Source: Fibrobacter sp.
GTDB taxonomy: Bacteria; Fibrobacterota; Fibrobacteria; Fibrobacterales; Fibrobacteraceae
Reading direction: 5' to 3'
Assembly: GCF_017545445.1 (NCBI RefSeq)
Contig: NZ_JAFWOM010000043.1
Span: forward strand, 58,465 to 122,464
Length of the DNA stretch: 64,000 nucleotides
Below are positions 21,881 through 33,297 of this stretch, one piece after another (position 1 is the stretch's first letter; each line of letters starts with the position of its first letter). Under the pieces are notes generated by a model, which did no database searches, had not been told where the DNA came from, and saw nothing but the letters and a program-made list of their open reading frames with translations. The position numbers and the translations under genes are program-made.

Positions 21881-23659
21881 TTAAACTATAAATCTCGGAT
21901 AAATCCAGGAACATTCGCGGGCGAGCGTTTTAGGAAATTCGCGGAACGAACCGTTAATCTGATACATGTTGAGGCTTCCCTCGACGGGGGAAAGTGACAT
22001 GACGCTGTCGGCGCGCGCTTCGAGATAAGGGTATTCATTTATGTTGCACGAAGATACGACTGCGCAGCCAGTGAGGGAGATAATCGTATCGACCATTTGC
22101 ATGAGAATTTGGTGCGGAGCTCCGCTCAATCTGACAGACTTCGGATTGTGGAGAACGGCTGAAATCGGGTCAATCACGACAACTTTATAATCGTGGTTTT
22201 CGAGCTTCTTTGCACCTTGAATACGTTTTACAATAAGTTGTGCGATTTCAATGGGCGATAGTGCTGTACCGCGAAGATTCAAGAAACCGAACCTCGGCGT
22301 GCTGGCGTTAAGCTTGCGTTTTGCGCCAAGCAAAAAGAGGCGGTTCAAAAATACGGACTTAGTGAGTTCCATATTAATGAACAATACGTCGTTCGAATTC
22401 GTCGTGTTGCCGAACCAGTCTTCGCCGTAGCAGATAGAAAGCCCCATGTCCATGAGGGCTAGTGACTTTCCGCTTTTTGGCGGAGCCGTGAACAGGAAAA
22501 ATTCGCCTGCGCGGAGAACGTTCTCGATAACGCAAGGGTCTTTTTTAGGGGCTTCGTCGCTATCGCTTGCAAGAGCGATGAGCGGTTTGCCGTCTAGCGT
22601 GTATTCTGCCCATTCACGCCATTCCGTGAAGTTCCTGGCGCCTTGATCTAAAGCGATAAGGTATTGCTGCTTACCGTTGCGGAGCACGCCAGGCATGCGA
22701 ACCATCTGGTTCGGATTGCGGTTGCCGTCATCGACTTTGAACCCTTGTGATTCCAAAGTCTGGAACAAAAAGTCAACGCGTTCGTTATATTCGTCAAGAT
22801 CGGTTGCTTCGATTTTAATCCATGCTTGCACGGAGTTCGCACCTGTGTTGATGAGGGCTGCACAGGGGAGGTTCAGAGCTTTGTAATAAGCGAGCTGCTT
22901 TGCGAGTGTCATCTTCGGATTATCGACGACAACGTAACGGAAATGCCAACTTTCGTCAGTCGCCTCGGCCCCGCTCTTGACCGCATTGATTGTCAAAAGC
23001 GCTCCGTCGGGGCTGTCGAGTTGCCTCATGATTTTCTTTAGAGCATCGTCCTGGCCGATGATGTTCGATACAAGTTCTTGCGTACTTGTCGGTGTATTCG
23101 AAATTTTGAATTCGATGGTTTCGTCGGACTTGAATGTCGCAGAAAGTAACTTGGCAAGGTCTTTTCGCCAGTCGGCTGCGGGCCACGGAATTGAAAGCGC
23201 TTCTGGGTCAATCTTGAAGTTCTGTAAAAGTTCAAGGGATTGCGAGTCCAGACCAAGTGCAATCATCTGCTCCATCATGCTTGCCGGAATAGGCGAGATG
23301 ATGGTGGGGCCCATGGCGGGGATGGGGGCCGCGCCTGATTGTGGTTGGGCCATCGAGGGTTGCATGGACTGGGCTTGTGCTGAGGATATTGGCGCTTGTG
23401 AAGTCGAGATCTTTTGAGCTTCATCGCGTTCCGATTTTCTTCGTTCTTCAGCAAAAGCGTTACGCAGAATTTTTTCTACATCGTCTGCGGAGAGACCGTC
23501 GTCTCTTGCTTTTCCTCCCAACTGGAAGGTGGCGTCCATGAACGTCCAGCCCTCGCTCAATGCGGCAACGCCCGCTTTGAACAGTTCCTTCTTCAGTTCG
23601 CTTTTGTCGGAAAACTTTCTTTTGATAAAGTCATTGAGAAATTTTTTTGCGTTTTCCAT
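21881..23659 (-). CDS. AEP-type primase fused to RecA-like (AAA_25/RepA-type) ATPase
   Basis: 592 residues. An N-terminal helical domain is followed by a Pro/Gln/Ser/Ala linker (95-130). Residues about 235-350 resemble the small archaeo-eukaryotic-type primase domains of mobile replicons: YVVVDNP, LPCAALINTGANSVQAWIKI, then NRNPNQMVRMPGVLRNGKQ. The C-terminal RecA-like ATPase has Walker A APPKSGKS near 390, VLFINMELTKS and Walker B VVVIDPISAVL near 490. Such primase-helicase fusions normally replicate plasmids or phages, but no mobile-element genes are nearby. ATG 23659 is used because GGAGG sits 5 bases upstream; the frame extends to a GTG at 23665. Confidence 0.68.
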   Translation of the reverse strand: MENAKKFLNDFIKRKFSDKSELKKELFKAGVAALSEGWTFMDATFQLGGKARDDGLSADDVEKILRNAFAEERRKSERDEAQKISTSQAPISSAQAQSMQPSMAQPQSGAAPIPAMGPTIISPIPASMMEQMIALGLDSQSLELLQNFKIDPEALSIPWPAADWRKDLAKLLSATFKSDETIEFKISNTPTSTQELVSNIIGQDDALKKIMRQLDSPDGALLTINAVKSGAEATDESWHFRYVVVDNPKMTLAKQLAYYKALNLPCAALINTGANSVQAWIKIEATDLDEYNERVDFLFQTLESQGFKVDDGNRNPNQMVRMPGVLRNGKQQYLIALDQGARNFTEWREWAEYTLDGKPLIALASDSDEAPKKDPCVIENVLRAGEFFLFTAPPKSGKSLALMDMGLSICYGEDWFGNTTNSNDVLFINMELTKSVFLNRLFLLGAKRKLNASTPRFGFLNLRGTALSPIEIAQLIVKRIQGAKKLENHDYKVVVIDPISAVLHNPKSVRLSGAPHQILMQMVDTIISLTGCAVVSSCNINEYPYLEARADSVMSLSPVEGSLNMYQINGSFREFPKTLARECSWIYPRFIV

Positions 23660-23701
23660 GGACACCTCCAGATTGGGTGGTTGTATGATTAAAAAATTCC
23701 T

Positions 23702-25396
<1,695 letters not shown>

Positions 25397-25399
25397 AAT

Positions 25400-25450
25400 A
25401 TAGATAATATAGTGATTAGTGATTAGTGGTTAGTGGTTAGTGGTTAGTAA
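25400..25450. repeat. heptad array (AGTGGTT type)
   Basis: Seven consecutive 7-mers: AGTGATT x2, AGTGGTT x3, AGTAAAC, AGTAGGA. This is the reverse complement of the AACCACT family. It lies just upstream of the thiC riboswitch. Confidence 0.85.
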
Positions 25451-25866
25451 ACAGTAGGACAAATGCGTAGGTCGAGCGTCGCGGCCAAGCTTGCTTGGAC
25501 ATGACCGAGGCCAGCATTTGGTGCTTGAGCGTAGCGAAAGTACAAGTAGGCAGTAGGAAGTAGGAAGTGAACGTCATCCTGAACGCAGTGATATATGAAA
25601 CTTGGCACTTTGACGCTTTGCGTCCGCAACATCAGCTCGACCATAAAAAATGCAAGCATTTTTTGCGGCACTCGCTTCGCATGCTATTAGTGCCTTAGTT
25701 GAATTATACTCAAAGAGCATAACTCTACTAGGCCACTAAAGTGGCGAGTATCGTTTAGGTTCGTAGGAGCAGGATCCAGTGAATTATTTGATTTTCCAAA
25801 AAATCTTTTTACCTAAAAGGAGAGTGACTTTATTAGCTATTTTTGTATTTATATCCTAAGTAAAGG
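25451..25866. other. gene-free intergenic region with mixed repeats
   Basis: No supported gene. It contains a second short heptad run at 25548-25572 (AGTAGGC, AGTAGGA x2), a REP-like GTCATCCTGAACGCAGTG at 25576, an A/T hairpin AAAAAATGC-AA-GCATTTTTT near 25647-25666, and a GATCCAGTGAA remnant at 25772. The last 60 bases should hold the promoter of the FISUMP gene, but no confident -35/-10 pair was found. Confidence 0.6.
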
Positions 25867-25875
25867 ATGGGTATT

Positions 25876-28800
25876 ATGCATAAACGAGTTGTTTGGGTAT
25901 CTTTTGTTAGCGCTTTGCTGCTTATTGTTGTTTACGGTTTGAATAAATCTCTAAATTACGGTTCGTTCAAGGACTCTCGCGACGGTCAAACTTACAAGAC
26001 CATAAAGATTGGCGAACAGACTTGGATGGCCGAAAATATGAATTATGAAATGCCTGATAGCTATTGCTATGGCGATAAGGCTCTTAACTGTGTTAATTAT
26101 GGTCGCCTTTACTCATTGAAATCGGCAAATGAAGTTTGTCCGGCTGGTTGGCGTTTGCCGACGCCTCTCGATTGGAGTGTCCTGATTTTTTCGATAGGTG
26201 GGGAATCTGTTGCCGGTCAATATCTTAAATCAGCGGAAGGTTGGGTTGGTGGCGGAAATGGTACGGATGATTATGGGTTCTCGGCACTCCCTGCAGGGGC
26301 TAAGTATGGAGAATCAAATTACGGTGCTGAGGGTAAGTCTGCGTTCTTTTGGGGAGCGCTGGGTGATTCCCAGAATCATACGTATGCAATGGTTCTTGAC
26401 TATTATAACACTAAAGCTGTTGTTGAAAGTGAAGTTGCTGAGCACTGGCTTTCTGTTCGTTGCGTCATGGCTGAAACTCCAAATTCCAGCAGTTCTGCAG
26501 AGCAAAATAGTTCTGCTGAGCAAATCAGTTCCGCAGAGTCTGTGAGTTCGTCTTCGGCTGCGACAATTCCTGCTGCTCGGGGATCCCGAATGGAAGGGGA
26601 TTTTCTTATCGATTTACGCGACAATCAAGTTTACAAAACGGTAAAAATCGGAACTCAGACATGGATGGCTGAAAACTTGAACTATAACGTTGAAAATAGT
26701 TCCTGTGATTTGGTGAAGTGTACTGAATCTGGGCGTAGTTACACATGGGATGCTGCCATGAATGCTTGCCCGGATGGTTGGCATTTGCCGACACGAGCCG
26801 AATGGAAAACGTTGATTTCTTTTGCCGGTGGAAAATCTGTGGCGGGCAAGATGCTCAGGGGAAAAGCAAGCGGAAGTGGCGGAGAAAGAATGCGTGGCCC
26901 GTTTATTGAATTTTATCGAGTCGATGGTACAGATGAATTTGGTTTCTTGGCGTTGGAACCAAATTACTGGAGCTCGACGGAGGATGACAAGGATAACGCT
27001 TATCACATCGATATGCCCTCTAAGGATGGTTCTGCAGATGTCGCACGAGAAGCCAAATCAAAGGGCTTGCATGTTCGTTGTCTTTTGGGAGAGGCTGAAC
27101 GTGCGGAACAAAAAAAGCAAGATAAAATCGTTGCTGCTTTTACGGATAAACGTGATGGAAAAACTTACAGGACTGTTGCTATAGGTGAACAGACTTGGAT
27201 GGCTGAAAATTTGAATTATGAAACCGAAAACAGCTATTGTTATGATGATAACGTAAAAAATTGTGCACTATATGGTCGTCTTTATGAATGGGAGGTTGCA
27301 AATGTTGCATGTCCTGACGGTTGGCACTTGCCTTCGATTGAAGATTGGGAAGATTTAATCATTACTGTGGGCAATCGTGATATTGCTGCTTTGGAACTCA
27401 AGTCTAAAGTCGGCTGGAATGACAGTATAGCCGGTTTGGATAAGTATGGCTTTTCGGCACTCCCTGCCGGTTACAAATATGGGGAAAATTTTGGAAAAGG
27501 AGGCCTTAACACAGAGTGGTGGAGTACGACAAACAGCAAGAATAATAAAGGCTTTAAACAAACGGTCGCTTTGGAAAAAGATAATATGAAATGGACTCGT
27601 TCCTGTATCGGTAATGCTAAGAACTCCCCGTTCCCTTGGAACCAGGGCTACAAGCCACATCGTTTCAGTATCGAAAATTTCAGTATCGAAAAAACGGCTA
27701 TTCCTGTCCGTTGCCTTAAAAATAAAGCTCCTAAAGTTCTTCGCAAAGTTGGGGTGGTTAAGGCAGCTCCACTCAAAGATGCTCGCGATGGTCATACCTA
27801 TAAAACGGTAAAAATCGGTTCGCAAACCTGGATGGCCGAAAACTTGAACTATAAAACAAAGAATAGTTTCTGCCATGGCGATAGCGTTGCAAAATGCAAA
27901 AAATACGGGCGTTTCTATACGTGGTATGGAGCCATTCAATGTGAAGAACAATGGATTGATGAGGATGGTGATGGTTCGGGGTTTATGAAACGGTGTGACC
28001 CGAAGCCTCCTGTTCGAGGTGTATGCCCTGATGGTTGGCATTTGCCATCGTTAAGAGAATGGACGATCATGATTTCGGATGTGGGGGGCGAAAAAATTGC
28101 AGGAACTGAGCTTAAATCGAAAAACGGCTGGGCTGGTGGAATGAATGGCTCTGATGATTATGGTTTTGCAGCCCTCCCTGTAGTTTATCATAAAAGTTAC
28201 GAAGGCGAGTTTACTGAAAATAATGATAAAGCTGAATTTTGGAGTTCTACGCAATTTGAAGGAGATAAGCAAGCTTATTATATGGGCTTGACGACAAGCA
28301 AAGATACTTATCGCATCGATCTTACCGGGCGTGAATCTCATATCGCTATGAGTGGGAATCATGCAAATCTGTTGGAAAATTCTAAAGAAAGTAAAATGTC
28401 TGTTCGCTGTGTGAAGGATGGCTTGGACTTGAGTAACGCTAAAGACGAAAAACGAGAAACTAGTGATGAAAATGTGCAACAGCGCAATGTTAGTGGTGAG
28501 AGTGTTGTCGATTCGTCAGCGGTTTTGCCGAACCATGTTGAAGCTATTGTCGAAGGTTTATTTACAGATTCTCGCGATGGCCATGTTTACAAGACCGTTA
28601 CTATAGGTACGCAGACTTGGATGGCGCAAAACCTTAGTTACAACGTGGAAAACAGCATTTGCAAAGGTGATTCTACAGGTGTCTGCGCTAAATACGGTCG
28701 TTTGTACTCATGGAACTTGGCGAAAGAAGCTTGCCCTACGGGGTGGCGTTTGCCAATGCGCGTGGACTGGGATACTCTTTTTGCTGCCGTGGGCGGACAG

Positions 28801-31590
28801 TCGGTTGCAGGTAAATATCTTAAATCATCAACGGAATGGTATGGCCATGGAAATGGTTCGGATGCGTACGGTTTTTCGGCTCTTCCTGTCAATGTTTTTA
28901 GTCATAAGGACTATGAGGGCTTTTTTTCCAGCGGCAGTGTTTGGAATAGCAAGATAGGCCGAAGTGCATTTTTCTGGAGCTTTGATAATGGAATTTTGGC
29001 GAATGCTGTGTATTTGCTTTACTATAGCGATAACGCATTTTTTTATAGCTTTCCTAAGGATAATGCTTTTTCAGTTCGCTGCATCAAAGGGGATTTGTCG
29101 GATGGCAGTAAGAAAAAGATGATAGAAGATTCTCTGCTTACCGATGCCCGTGATGGTCGAACCTATAAGACCGTAAAAATTGGCAAGCAGGTTTGGATGG
29201 CGGAAGACTTGAACTTTGCAACTCCGGATAGCTACTGTAGCAGTGACAGCACAAAGAAGGACAGTGCAAGTTATTGCGATAAATTCGGGCGTTATTACAA
29301 GTGGAGCGATGCTATGGATAGTGCTGGAGTTTATTCTCAGGATGCTAAGGGCTGTGGAGCCGAAAAGAGTTGCATCCCGACTTATCCGGTACATGGTATT
29401 TGTCCGACAGGTTGGCATTTACCCTCGCAAATCGAATGGAATGTCCTGTTTGCATCTGTCGGTGGAATGGAATCGGCAGGAAAGGCTCTTAAAACAGTAA
29501 CGGGATGGAATGGCGATGCTATAGGCTCTGATGATTACGGCTTTTCTGCAATCCCTGGCGGTGGTTATTGGAGTTCTACGGAAAAAGGATATAGTTTAGC
29601 GTATTCTGTAGGGGTGTATGGTGATTGGGATAAAGCGAGTCTGAACTTAAATGAAAAACAGCGTGAAAGAAAAAGGGTCCGTTGTGTGAAGGATGGGAAT
29701 ATAGACGACAATCATTTAAGACAAGCGAATGTCGCTGTTTCTGACTCAAAGCTTGATTCTAGCCTTCTTGTGGATACCCGTGATGGACAAATTTACAGGA
29801 CTGTTACCATAGGCAAGCAAACTTGGATGGCCGAGAACTTGAATTATGAAACTGAATATAGCGAATGTAGTGATGATAACGTAATTATGTGTTCTAAATT
29901 TGGTCGTCTTTATCCATGGTCTCTCGCGATGGACAGCGTTGCGGTGTATTCCGAAAATGGCAAGGAATGCGGTTATAGAAAAGCATGCTTCCCGACGGAA
30001 CCTGTACGTGGAATTTGCCCTGATGGTTGGCATTTGCCGACAAGCAAGGAATGGGGAACCCTTTTAGAAACCGTTGGAGGTCCATCTTTCGCCCAAGTTG
30101 CACTCAAGGCCGTTGTTGGATGGAAAAACGACCGCAATGGTATGGATAAATTTGGTTTTTCGGCACTCCCGACGAGTCTAAGACATGTACCTTATAGGTA
30201 CAGTTCTGATAGAAAGTATAATGCCGCATTTTTCTGGAGTTCTTCAAAATATGATGCGGACGAAGCGTTTGCGTTTGTTTTGCATGATAGACAGAAAGAT
30301 AAACCTATTGAAGAAATCGCTAAGAATTCATTGCTTAACATCCGTTGCGTAAAGAATGATCCGCCGCAAGTACCGACGGAAACATCGGATTCCCTTTCGG
30401 GAAAATCGTCTGCATGGGGTGTTATGAAAGACCCTCGTGACGGACAAACGTACAAGACCGTTACCTTTGGCAATTATACATGGATGGCCGAAAATATAAA
30501 GTACGAAACAGAACACAGTAACTGTTATGATGACGATACCATCAACTGCGTTAATAATGGTCGCCTTTATGAATGGCAAGCGTTGAAGACGGTTTGTCCT
30601 GTGGGTTGGCACTTGCCTACAGAAGCCGAATGGGATACTTTGTTTGTGGCTGTGGGCGGAGCATCTGTAGCCGGGAAAAAACTAAAATCCATAAAAGATT
30701 GGCTTGATTGCAAATCTAAAACCGGTTTGGATAAAGATGGCAACGGCACAGATGAATTTGGTTTCACGGTGCGTCCTGTAGGAATATACAGCGGATATGG
30801 ATATGGACCTGTAACCCAACAAGATGGGTACATGGCATGTTTCCATACGGCTGAAAAAGATGATAAATCCATGGAAGTTGAAATGTGTTTTGACTATTGC
30901 CAAGATAGTGTTGTACGCACAGACAACTATACGTACAAAGCGATTAGTGTCCGTTGCATCAAGGATTATCCGCAAAAAGACGATGGCAAAAAAATAGAGA
31001 AGAAATCATCTTCGATAATAGCTCCGTCGAGTGTCGAAAAAGGTTCTCTTGTCGATTCCCGTGACGGACAAACTTACAAGACCGTGAAAATCGGTTCGCA
31101 GACATGGATGGCTCAAAACTTAAACTTCAAAACGGAAAAGAGTTTGTGCTTTGATTTTGATTCTACAGGTTGTGCTGAATTTGGAAGCATCTACACTTGG
31201 GCGGATGCTATGAAAGCGTGCCCTGCCGGTTGGCATTTGCCGACGGAAAAGGATTGGAAAAAATTAATTAATGCTGTTGGGGATTCTACTACGGCTGCAA
31301 ATGCTCTTAAATCGTCAGAAGGCTGGGTGGATTATAAAGATGTTAATGGCGGAGGTCCCGATGAGTATGGATTCTCGGTGCAACCTGTTGGCTGCTGGTG
31401 GAGTCCTCCAGAAGAAATGTCCGATGAAGGAAGTTTCAGCATCGGTGGTTATAATGCGGATTTTTGGACATCAAAAGAATTAGATGATGACAAAGCTTTA
31501 ATCGTTGGAATGGGTTACTTTTATGGCAATATCAATATGAGAGAGGACCTTAAAGCTAATGGGTATTCCGTCCGCTGTGTGAAGGACTAG
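25876..31590 (+). CDS. giant secreted protein with nine FISUMP domains
   Basis: 1904 residues. The N-terminal hydrophobic segment (VVWVSFVSALLLIVVYGL) is a signal peptide or anchor. Nine copies of the FISUMP domain follow, each opening with a variant of DxRDGQTYKTVKIGxQTWMAENLNY and containing ACPxGWHLPTxxEW, ALKSxxGW and YGFSALP; each ends in VRC. Domain starts are near residues 30, 245, 422, 633, 895, 1088, 1297, 1517 and 1724, separated by short, often Ser-rich linkers. Each domain has paired cysteines. The domain is typical of Fibrobacter surface proteins; its function is not established. ATG 25876 is preferred over 25867 because TAAAGGA then has 8-base spacing. Confidence 0.88.
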   Translation: MHKRVVWVSFVSALLLIVVYGLNKSLNYGSFKDSRDGQTYKTIKIGEQTWMAENMNYEMPDSYCYGDKALNCVNYGRLYSLKSANEVCPAGWRLPTPLDWSVLIFSIGGESVAGQYLKSAEGWVGGGNGTDDYGFSALPAGAKYGESNYGAEGKSAFFWGALGDSQNHTYAMVLDYYNTKAVVESEVAEHWLSVRCVMAETPNSSSSAEQNSSAEQISSAESVSSSSAATIPAARGSRMEGDFLIDLRDNQVYKTVKIGTQTWMAENLNYNVENSSCDLVKCTESGRSYTWDAAMNACPDGWHLPTRAEWKTLISFAGGKSVAGKMLRGKASGSGGERMRGPFIEFYRVDGTDEFGFLALEPNYWSSTEDDKDNAYHIDMPSKDGSADVAREAKSKGLHVRCLLGEAERAEQKKQDKIVAAFTDKRDGKTYRTVAIGEQTWMAENLNYETENSYCYDDNVKNCALYGRLYEWEVANVACPDGWHLPSIEDWEDLIITVGNRDIAALELKSKVGWNDSIAGLDKYGFSALPAGYKYGENFGKGGLNTEWWSTTNSKNNKGFKQTVALEKDNMKWTRSCIGNAKNSPFPWNQGYKPHRFSIENFSIEKTAIPVRCLKNKAPKVLRKVGVVKAAPLKDARDGHTYKTVKIGSQTWMAENLNYKTKNSFCHGDSVAKCKKYGRFYTWYGAIQCEEQWIDEDGDGSGFMKRCDPKPPVRGVCPDGWHLPSLREWTIMISDVGGEKIAGTELKSKNGWAGGMNGSDDYGFAALPVVYHKSYEGEFTENNDKAEFWSSTQFEGDKQAYYMGLTTSKDTYRIDLTGRESHIAMSGNHANLLENSKESKMSVRCVKDGLDLSNAKDEKRETSDENVQQRNVSGESVVDSSAVLPNHVEAIVEGLFTDSRDGHVYKTVTIGTQTWMAQNLSYNVENSICKGDSTGVCAKYGRLYSWNLAKEACPTGWRLPMRVDWDTLFAAVGGQSVAGKYLKSSTEWYGHGNGSDAYGFSALPVNVFSHKDYEGFFSSGSVWNSKIGRSAFFWSFDNGILANAVYLLYYSDNAFFYSFPKDNAFSVRCIKGDLSDGSKKKMIEDSLLTDARDGRTYKTVKIGKQVWMAEDLNFATPDSYCSSDSTKKDSASYCDKFGRYYKWSDAMDSAGVYSQDAKGCGAEKSCIPTYPVHGICPTGWHLPSQIEWNVLFASVGGMESAGKALKTVTGWNGDAIGSDDYGFSAIPGGGYWSSTEKGYSLAYSVGVYGDWDKASLNLNEKQRERKRVRCVKDGNIDDNHLRQANVAVSDSKLDSSLLVDTRDGQIYRTVTIGKQTWMAENLNYETEYSECSDDNVIMCSKFGRLYPWSLAMDSVAVYSENGKECGYRKACFPTEPVRGICPDGWHLPTSKEWGTLLETVGGPSFAQVALKAVVGWKNDRNGMDKFGFSALPTSLRHVPYRYSSDRKYNAAFFWSSSKYDADEAFAFVLHDRQKDKPIEEIAKNSLLNIRCVKNDPPQVPTETSDSLSGKSSAWGVMKDPRDGQTYKTVTFGNYTWMAENIKYETEHSNCYDDDTINCVNNGRLYEWQALKTVCPVGWHLPTEAEWDTLFVAVGGASVAGKKLKSIKDWLDCKSKTGLDKDGNGTDEFGFTVRPVGIYSGYGYGPVTQQDGYMACFHTAEKDDKSMEVEMCFDYCQDSVVRTDNYTYKAISVRCIKDYPQKDDGKKIEKKSSSIIAPSSVEKGSLVDSRDGQTYKTVKIGSQTWMAQNLNFKTEKSLCFDFDSTGCAEFGSIYTWADAMKACPAGWHLPTEKDWKKLINAVGDSTTAANALKSSEGWVDYKDVNGGGPDEYGFSVQPVGCWWSPPEEMSDEGSFSIGGYNADFWTSKELDDDKALIVGMGYFYGNINMREDLKANGYSVRCVKD

Positions 31591-31627
31591 AAATGCGGTT
31601 AGAGACAAAGGTGAAATACTAAAAAAA

Positions 31628-31650
31628 GACTCGATTTTCATCGAGTCCTT
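31628..31650. terminator. bidirectional terminator between FISUMP gene and tRNA-Leu
   Basis: An 8-bp inverted repeat (GACTCGAT and ATCGAGTC, TTTC loop) is flanked by A7 on one side and a T-rich run on the other, so it serves the FISUMP gene and the minus-strand tRNA. Confidence 0.85.
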
Positions 31651-31653
31651 TTC

Positions 31654-31737
31654 TGCGGTCGGACAGACTTGAACTGTCATGAGATCGCTCCCACTAGCAC
31701 CTCAAGCTAGCGTGTCTACCAATTCCACCACGACCGC
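31654..31737 (-). tRNA. tRNA-Leu (anticodon GAG), copy 1
   Basis: 84 nt with a long variable arm. The acceptor is GCGGTCG/CGACCGC, the anticodon stem CTAGC/GCTAG encloses TTGAGGT (GAG), and the T loop is TTCAAGT. The discriminator is A and CCA is not encoded. It differs from copy 2 by one base in the variable arm and has its own promoter. Confidence 0.96.
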
Positions 31738-31761
31738 GTAGTCCTTAGCGGAACGGCAACA

Positions 31762-31790
31762 AATATAGTATAAATGCTAGATCATGTAAA
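31762..31790 (-). promoter_or_regulatory. sigma-70-type promoter of tRNA-Leu copy 1
   Basis: On the minus strand TTTACA and TATATT are separated by exactly 17 bases, 24 bases before the mature tRNA. Confidence 0.8.
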
Positions 31791-31824
31791 GGGGTAAAGG
31801 CTCATTTTTATCATTTTTTTTTTG

Positions 31825-31884
31825 CTCAAAGGGGGCTTTGCCCCTCCGGCCTGTCACCCCGGACTCTGTTCCGGGGACGGTATT
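31825..31884. repeat. REP-like palindromes
   Basis: AGGGGGC-TTT-GCCCCT is followed by TGTCA and the palindrome CCCCGGACTCTGTTCCGGGG. The second element recurs at 40804 and 49239. Confidence 0.75.
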
Positions 31885-31895
31885 CCCTATTACAG

Positions 31896-33257
31896 TTAGA
31901 TCCCAGCAACTAATTTGTCAAAGACTTGTCCGCGAACTTTGTAGTTCTTGAACAGACCGAAGCTTGCACATGCGGGGCTCATAATGACTGTGCCGCCTTT
32001 ACCAATATTTAAGCTATCTGCAAACGCTTCTTCGAGAGTGGGGAAGATAGCGGTTTTAATGCCCGCTTCATCGACTCCTGCTTTTTTCAAGTCGTCTAGC
32101 ATGCGTTCTGCGGTTGCGCCAATCAGCGCGATGCGTTTCAAGTTCGGGCGCTGTTCCACAAGAATTTTAGACAATTCCGTGAAGTCGGCATTCTTTTCCG
32201 AACCGCCGAGAATTAACGCGAATGGGCGTTTCATGCTGCCTGTTGCTGCAATCGTTGCATCTGGGCGTGTGGCATAGCTGTCGTTGTAGAATTCAATGCC
32301 GTTTTTTTCGCCTTTGAACTCCATGCGGTAGGGGAGAGTTTCGTAGCTTTTGAGTGCTTCGAACGCTTCGGCAACACCAATACCGATGGCTTTACAGGCG
32401 AGTGTTGCTGCCGCCATGTTTTCGAGCTGATAAATACCGCGCACCTTGCAGTCGGCGAGGTCTAGCGTTTGTCCGCTAATCGTAAGCGTCGCTCCGTCAA
32501 TCACGGCATCTCCATCGCCTGCGCTAGGGCCATCAGCGAGGCTTACGGCATACTTTGTCTTGGCCGGGCTTTCTGCGGCAATCTTTGCGGTCGGTTCTGC
32601 GTCTTTCAGATAAACGCATGCACCGTCACGCTTTTGCCAACGCACGAGATTTGCCTTTGCGTCGCGGTATTCTTCCACGCTTTTGTGCCAGTCCAAATGT
32701 TCTGTCGAAACGCGCAAAACAACGCCCACGTCTGGCGATACAGACAACGTCATAAGCTGAAAACTCGAAAGTTCTAAAATGCTGATGCGGTCCGGAGTCT
32801 CGTCTTCGAGCAAGTCCAAAGCCGGCACGCCAAAATTTCCGCCAATGGAGTTCGCTTTGCCGCACTTGTCCAAAATATGGCTGATCATGCTTACTGTAGA
32901 ACCCTTGCCGAGTGTTCCTGTCACGCCGATTACTTTTGCAGAACGAGTTTGTTCCAAAAATAGTTGAATCTGGCTTGTCATGAGACCACCGTTCATCTGG
33001 AACTGGAACAGTTCCTTGCTCATCGGATAAACGCCTGCTGAACGCACGACCGTCACGCAGTCCTTAAGCCCGTCCAAATAGTTCTCGCCGCTGCTCACCT
33101 TGACATTCACGCCCGCAGGGACTTCCGGCAAACTGACTGGGTTTTTGTCCATCACGACAATGTCCTTGACGCCTTCGCGGAAAAGATAACGTAACGTGCT
33201 CTGGCCCTCAACGCCAAAGCCCAAAATTCCAACTGGAGAAACAAGTGTATTCTGCAT
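31896..33257 (-). CDS. murD: UDP-N-acetylmuramoylalanine-D-glutamate ligase
   Basis: 453 residues. It adds D-Glu to UDP-MurNAc-L-Ala in the cytoplasm. The ATP loop VTGTLGKGSTVSMI lies near residue 118, NSIGGNFG near 140, the central-domain STEHLDWH near 188, the carbamylated-Lys region is not resolved, and the C-terminal domain has NDSYATRPDATIAA and LILGGSEKNADF. AAGGA precedes the ATG. It stands apart from other mur genes, between an unknown secreted protein gene and tRNA-Leu copy 1. Confidence 0.93.
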   Translation of the reverse strand: MQNTLVSPVGILGFGVEGQSTLRYLFREGVKDIVVMDKNPVSLPEVPAGVNVKVSSGENYLDGLKDCVTVVRSAGVYPMSKELFQFQMNGGLMTSQIQLFLEQTRSAKVIGVTGTLGKGSTVSMISHILDKCGKANSIGGNFGVPALDLLEDETPDRISILELSSFQLMTLSVSPDVGVVLRVSTEHLDWHKSVEEYRDAKANLVRWQKRDGACVYLKDAEPTAKIAAESPAKTKYAVSLADGPSAGDGDAVIDGATLTISGQTLDLADCKVRGIYQLENMAAATLACKAIGIGVAEAFEALKSYETLPYRMEFKGEKNGIEFYNDSYATRPDATIAATGSMKRPFALILGGSEKNADFTELSKILVEQRPNLKRIALIGATAERMLDDLKKAGVDEAGIKTAIFPTLEEAFADSLNIGKGGTVIMSPACASFGLFKNYKVRGQVFDKLVAGI

Positions 33258-33297
33258 AAAAATCCTTGATGTAATTCCAACTAAAATTTAGCAACCC

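Noticed and set aside
21881..23659. integrated plasmid or prophage suggested by the AEP-primase fusion
   Set aside because: No integrase, terminase, capsid, relaxase or direct-repeat boundary was seen; neighbours are chromosomal genes in the same orientation.
25444..25671. 75-codon minus-strand open frame upstream of the FISUMP gene
   Set aside because: It is composed of heptad and REP-like repeat DNA, with no Shine-Dalgarno or recognisable protein.
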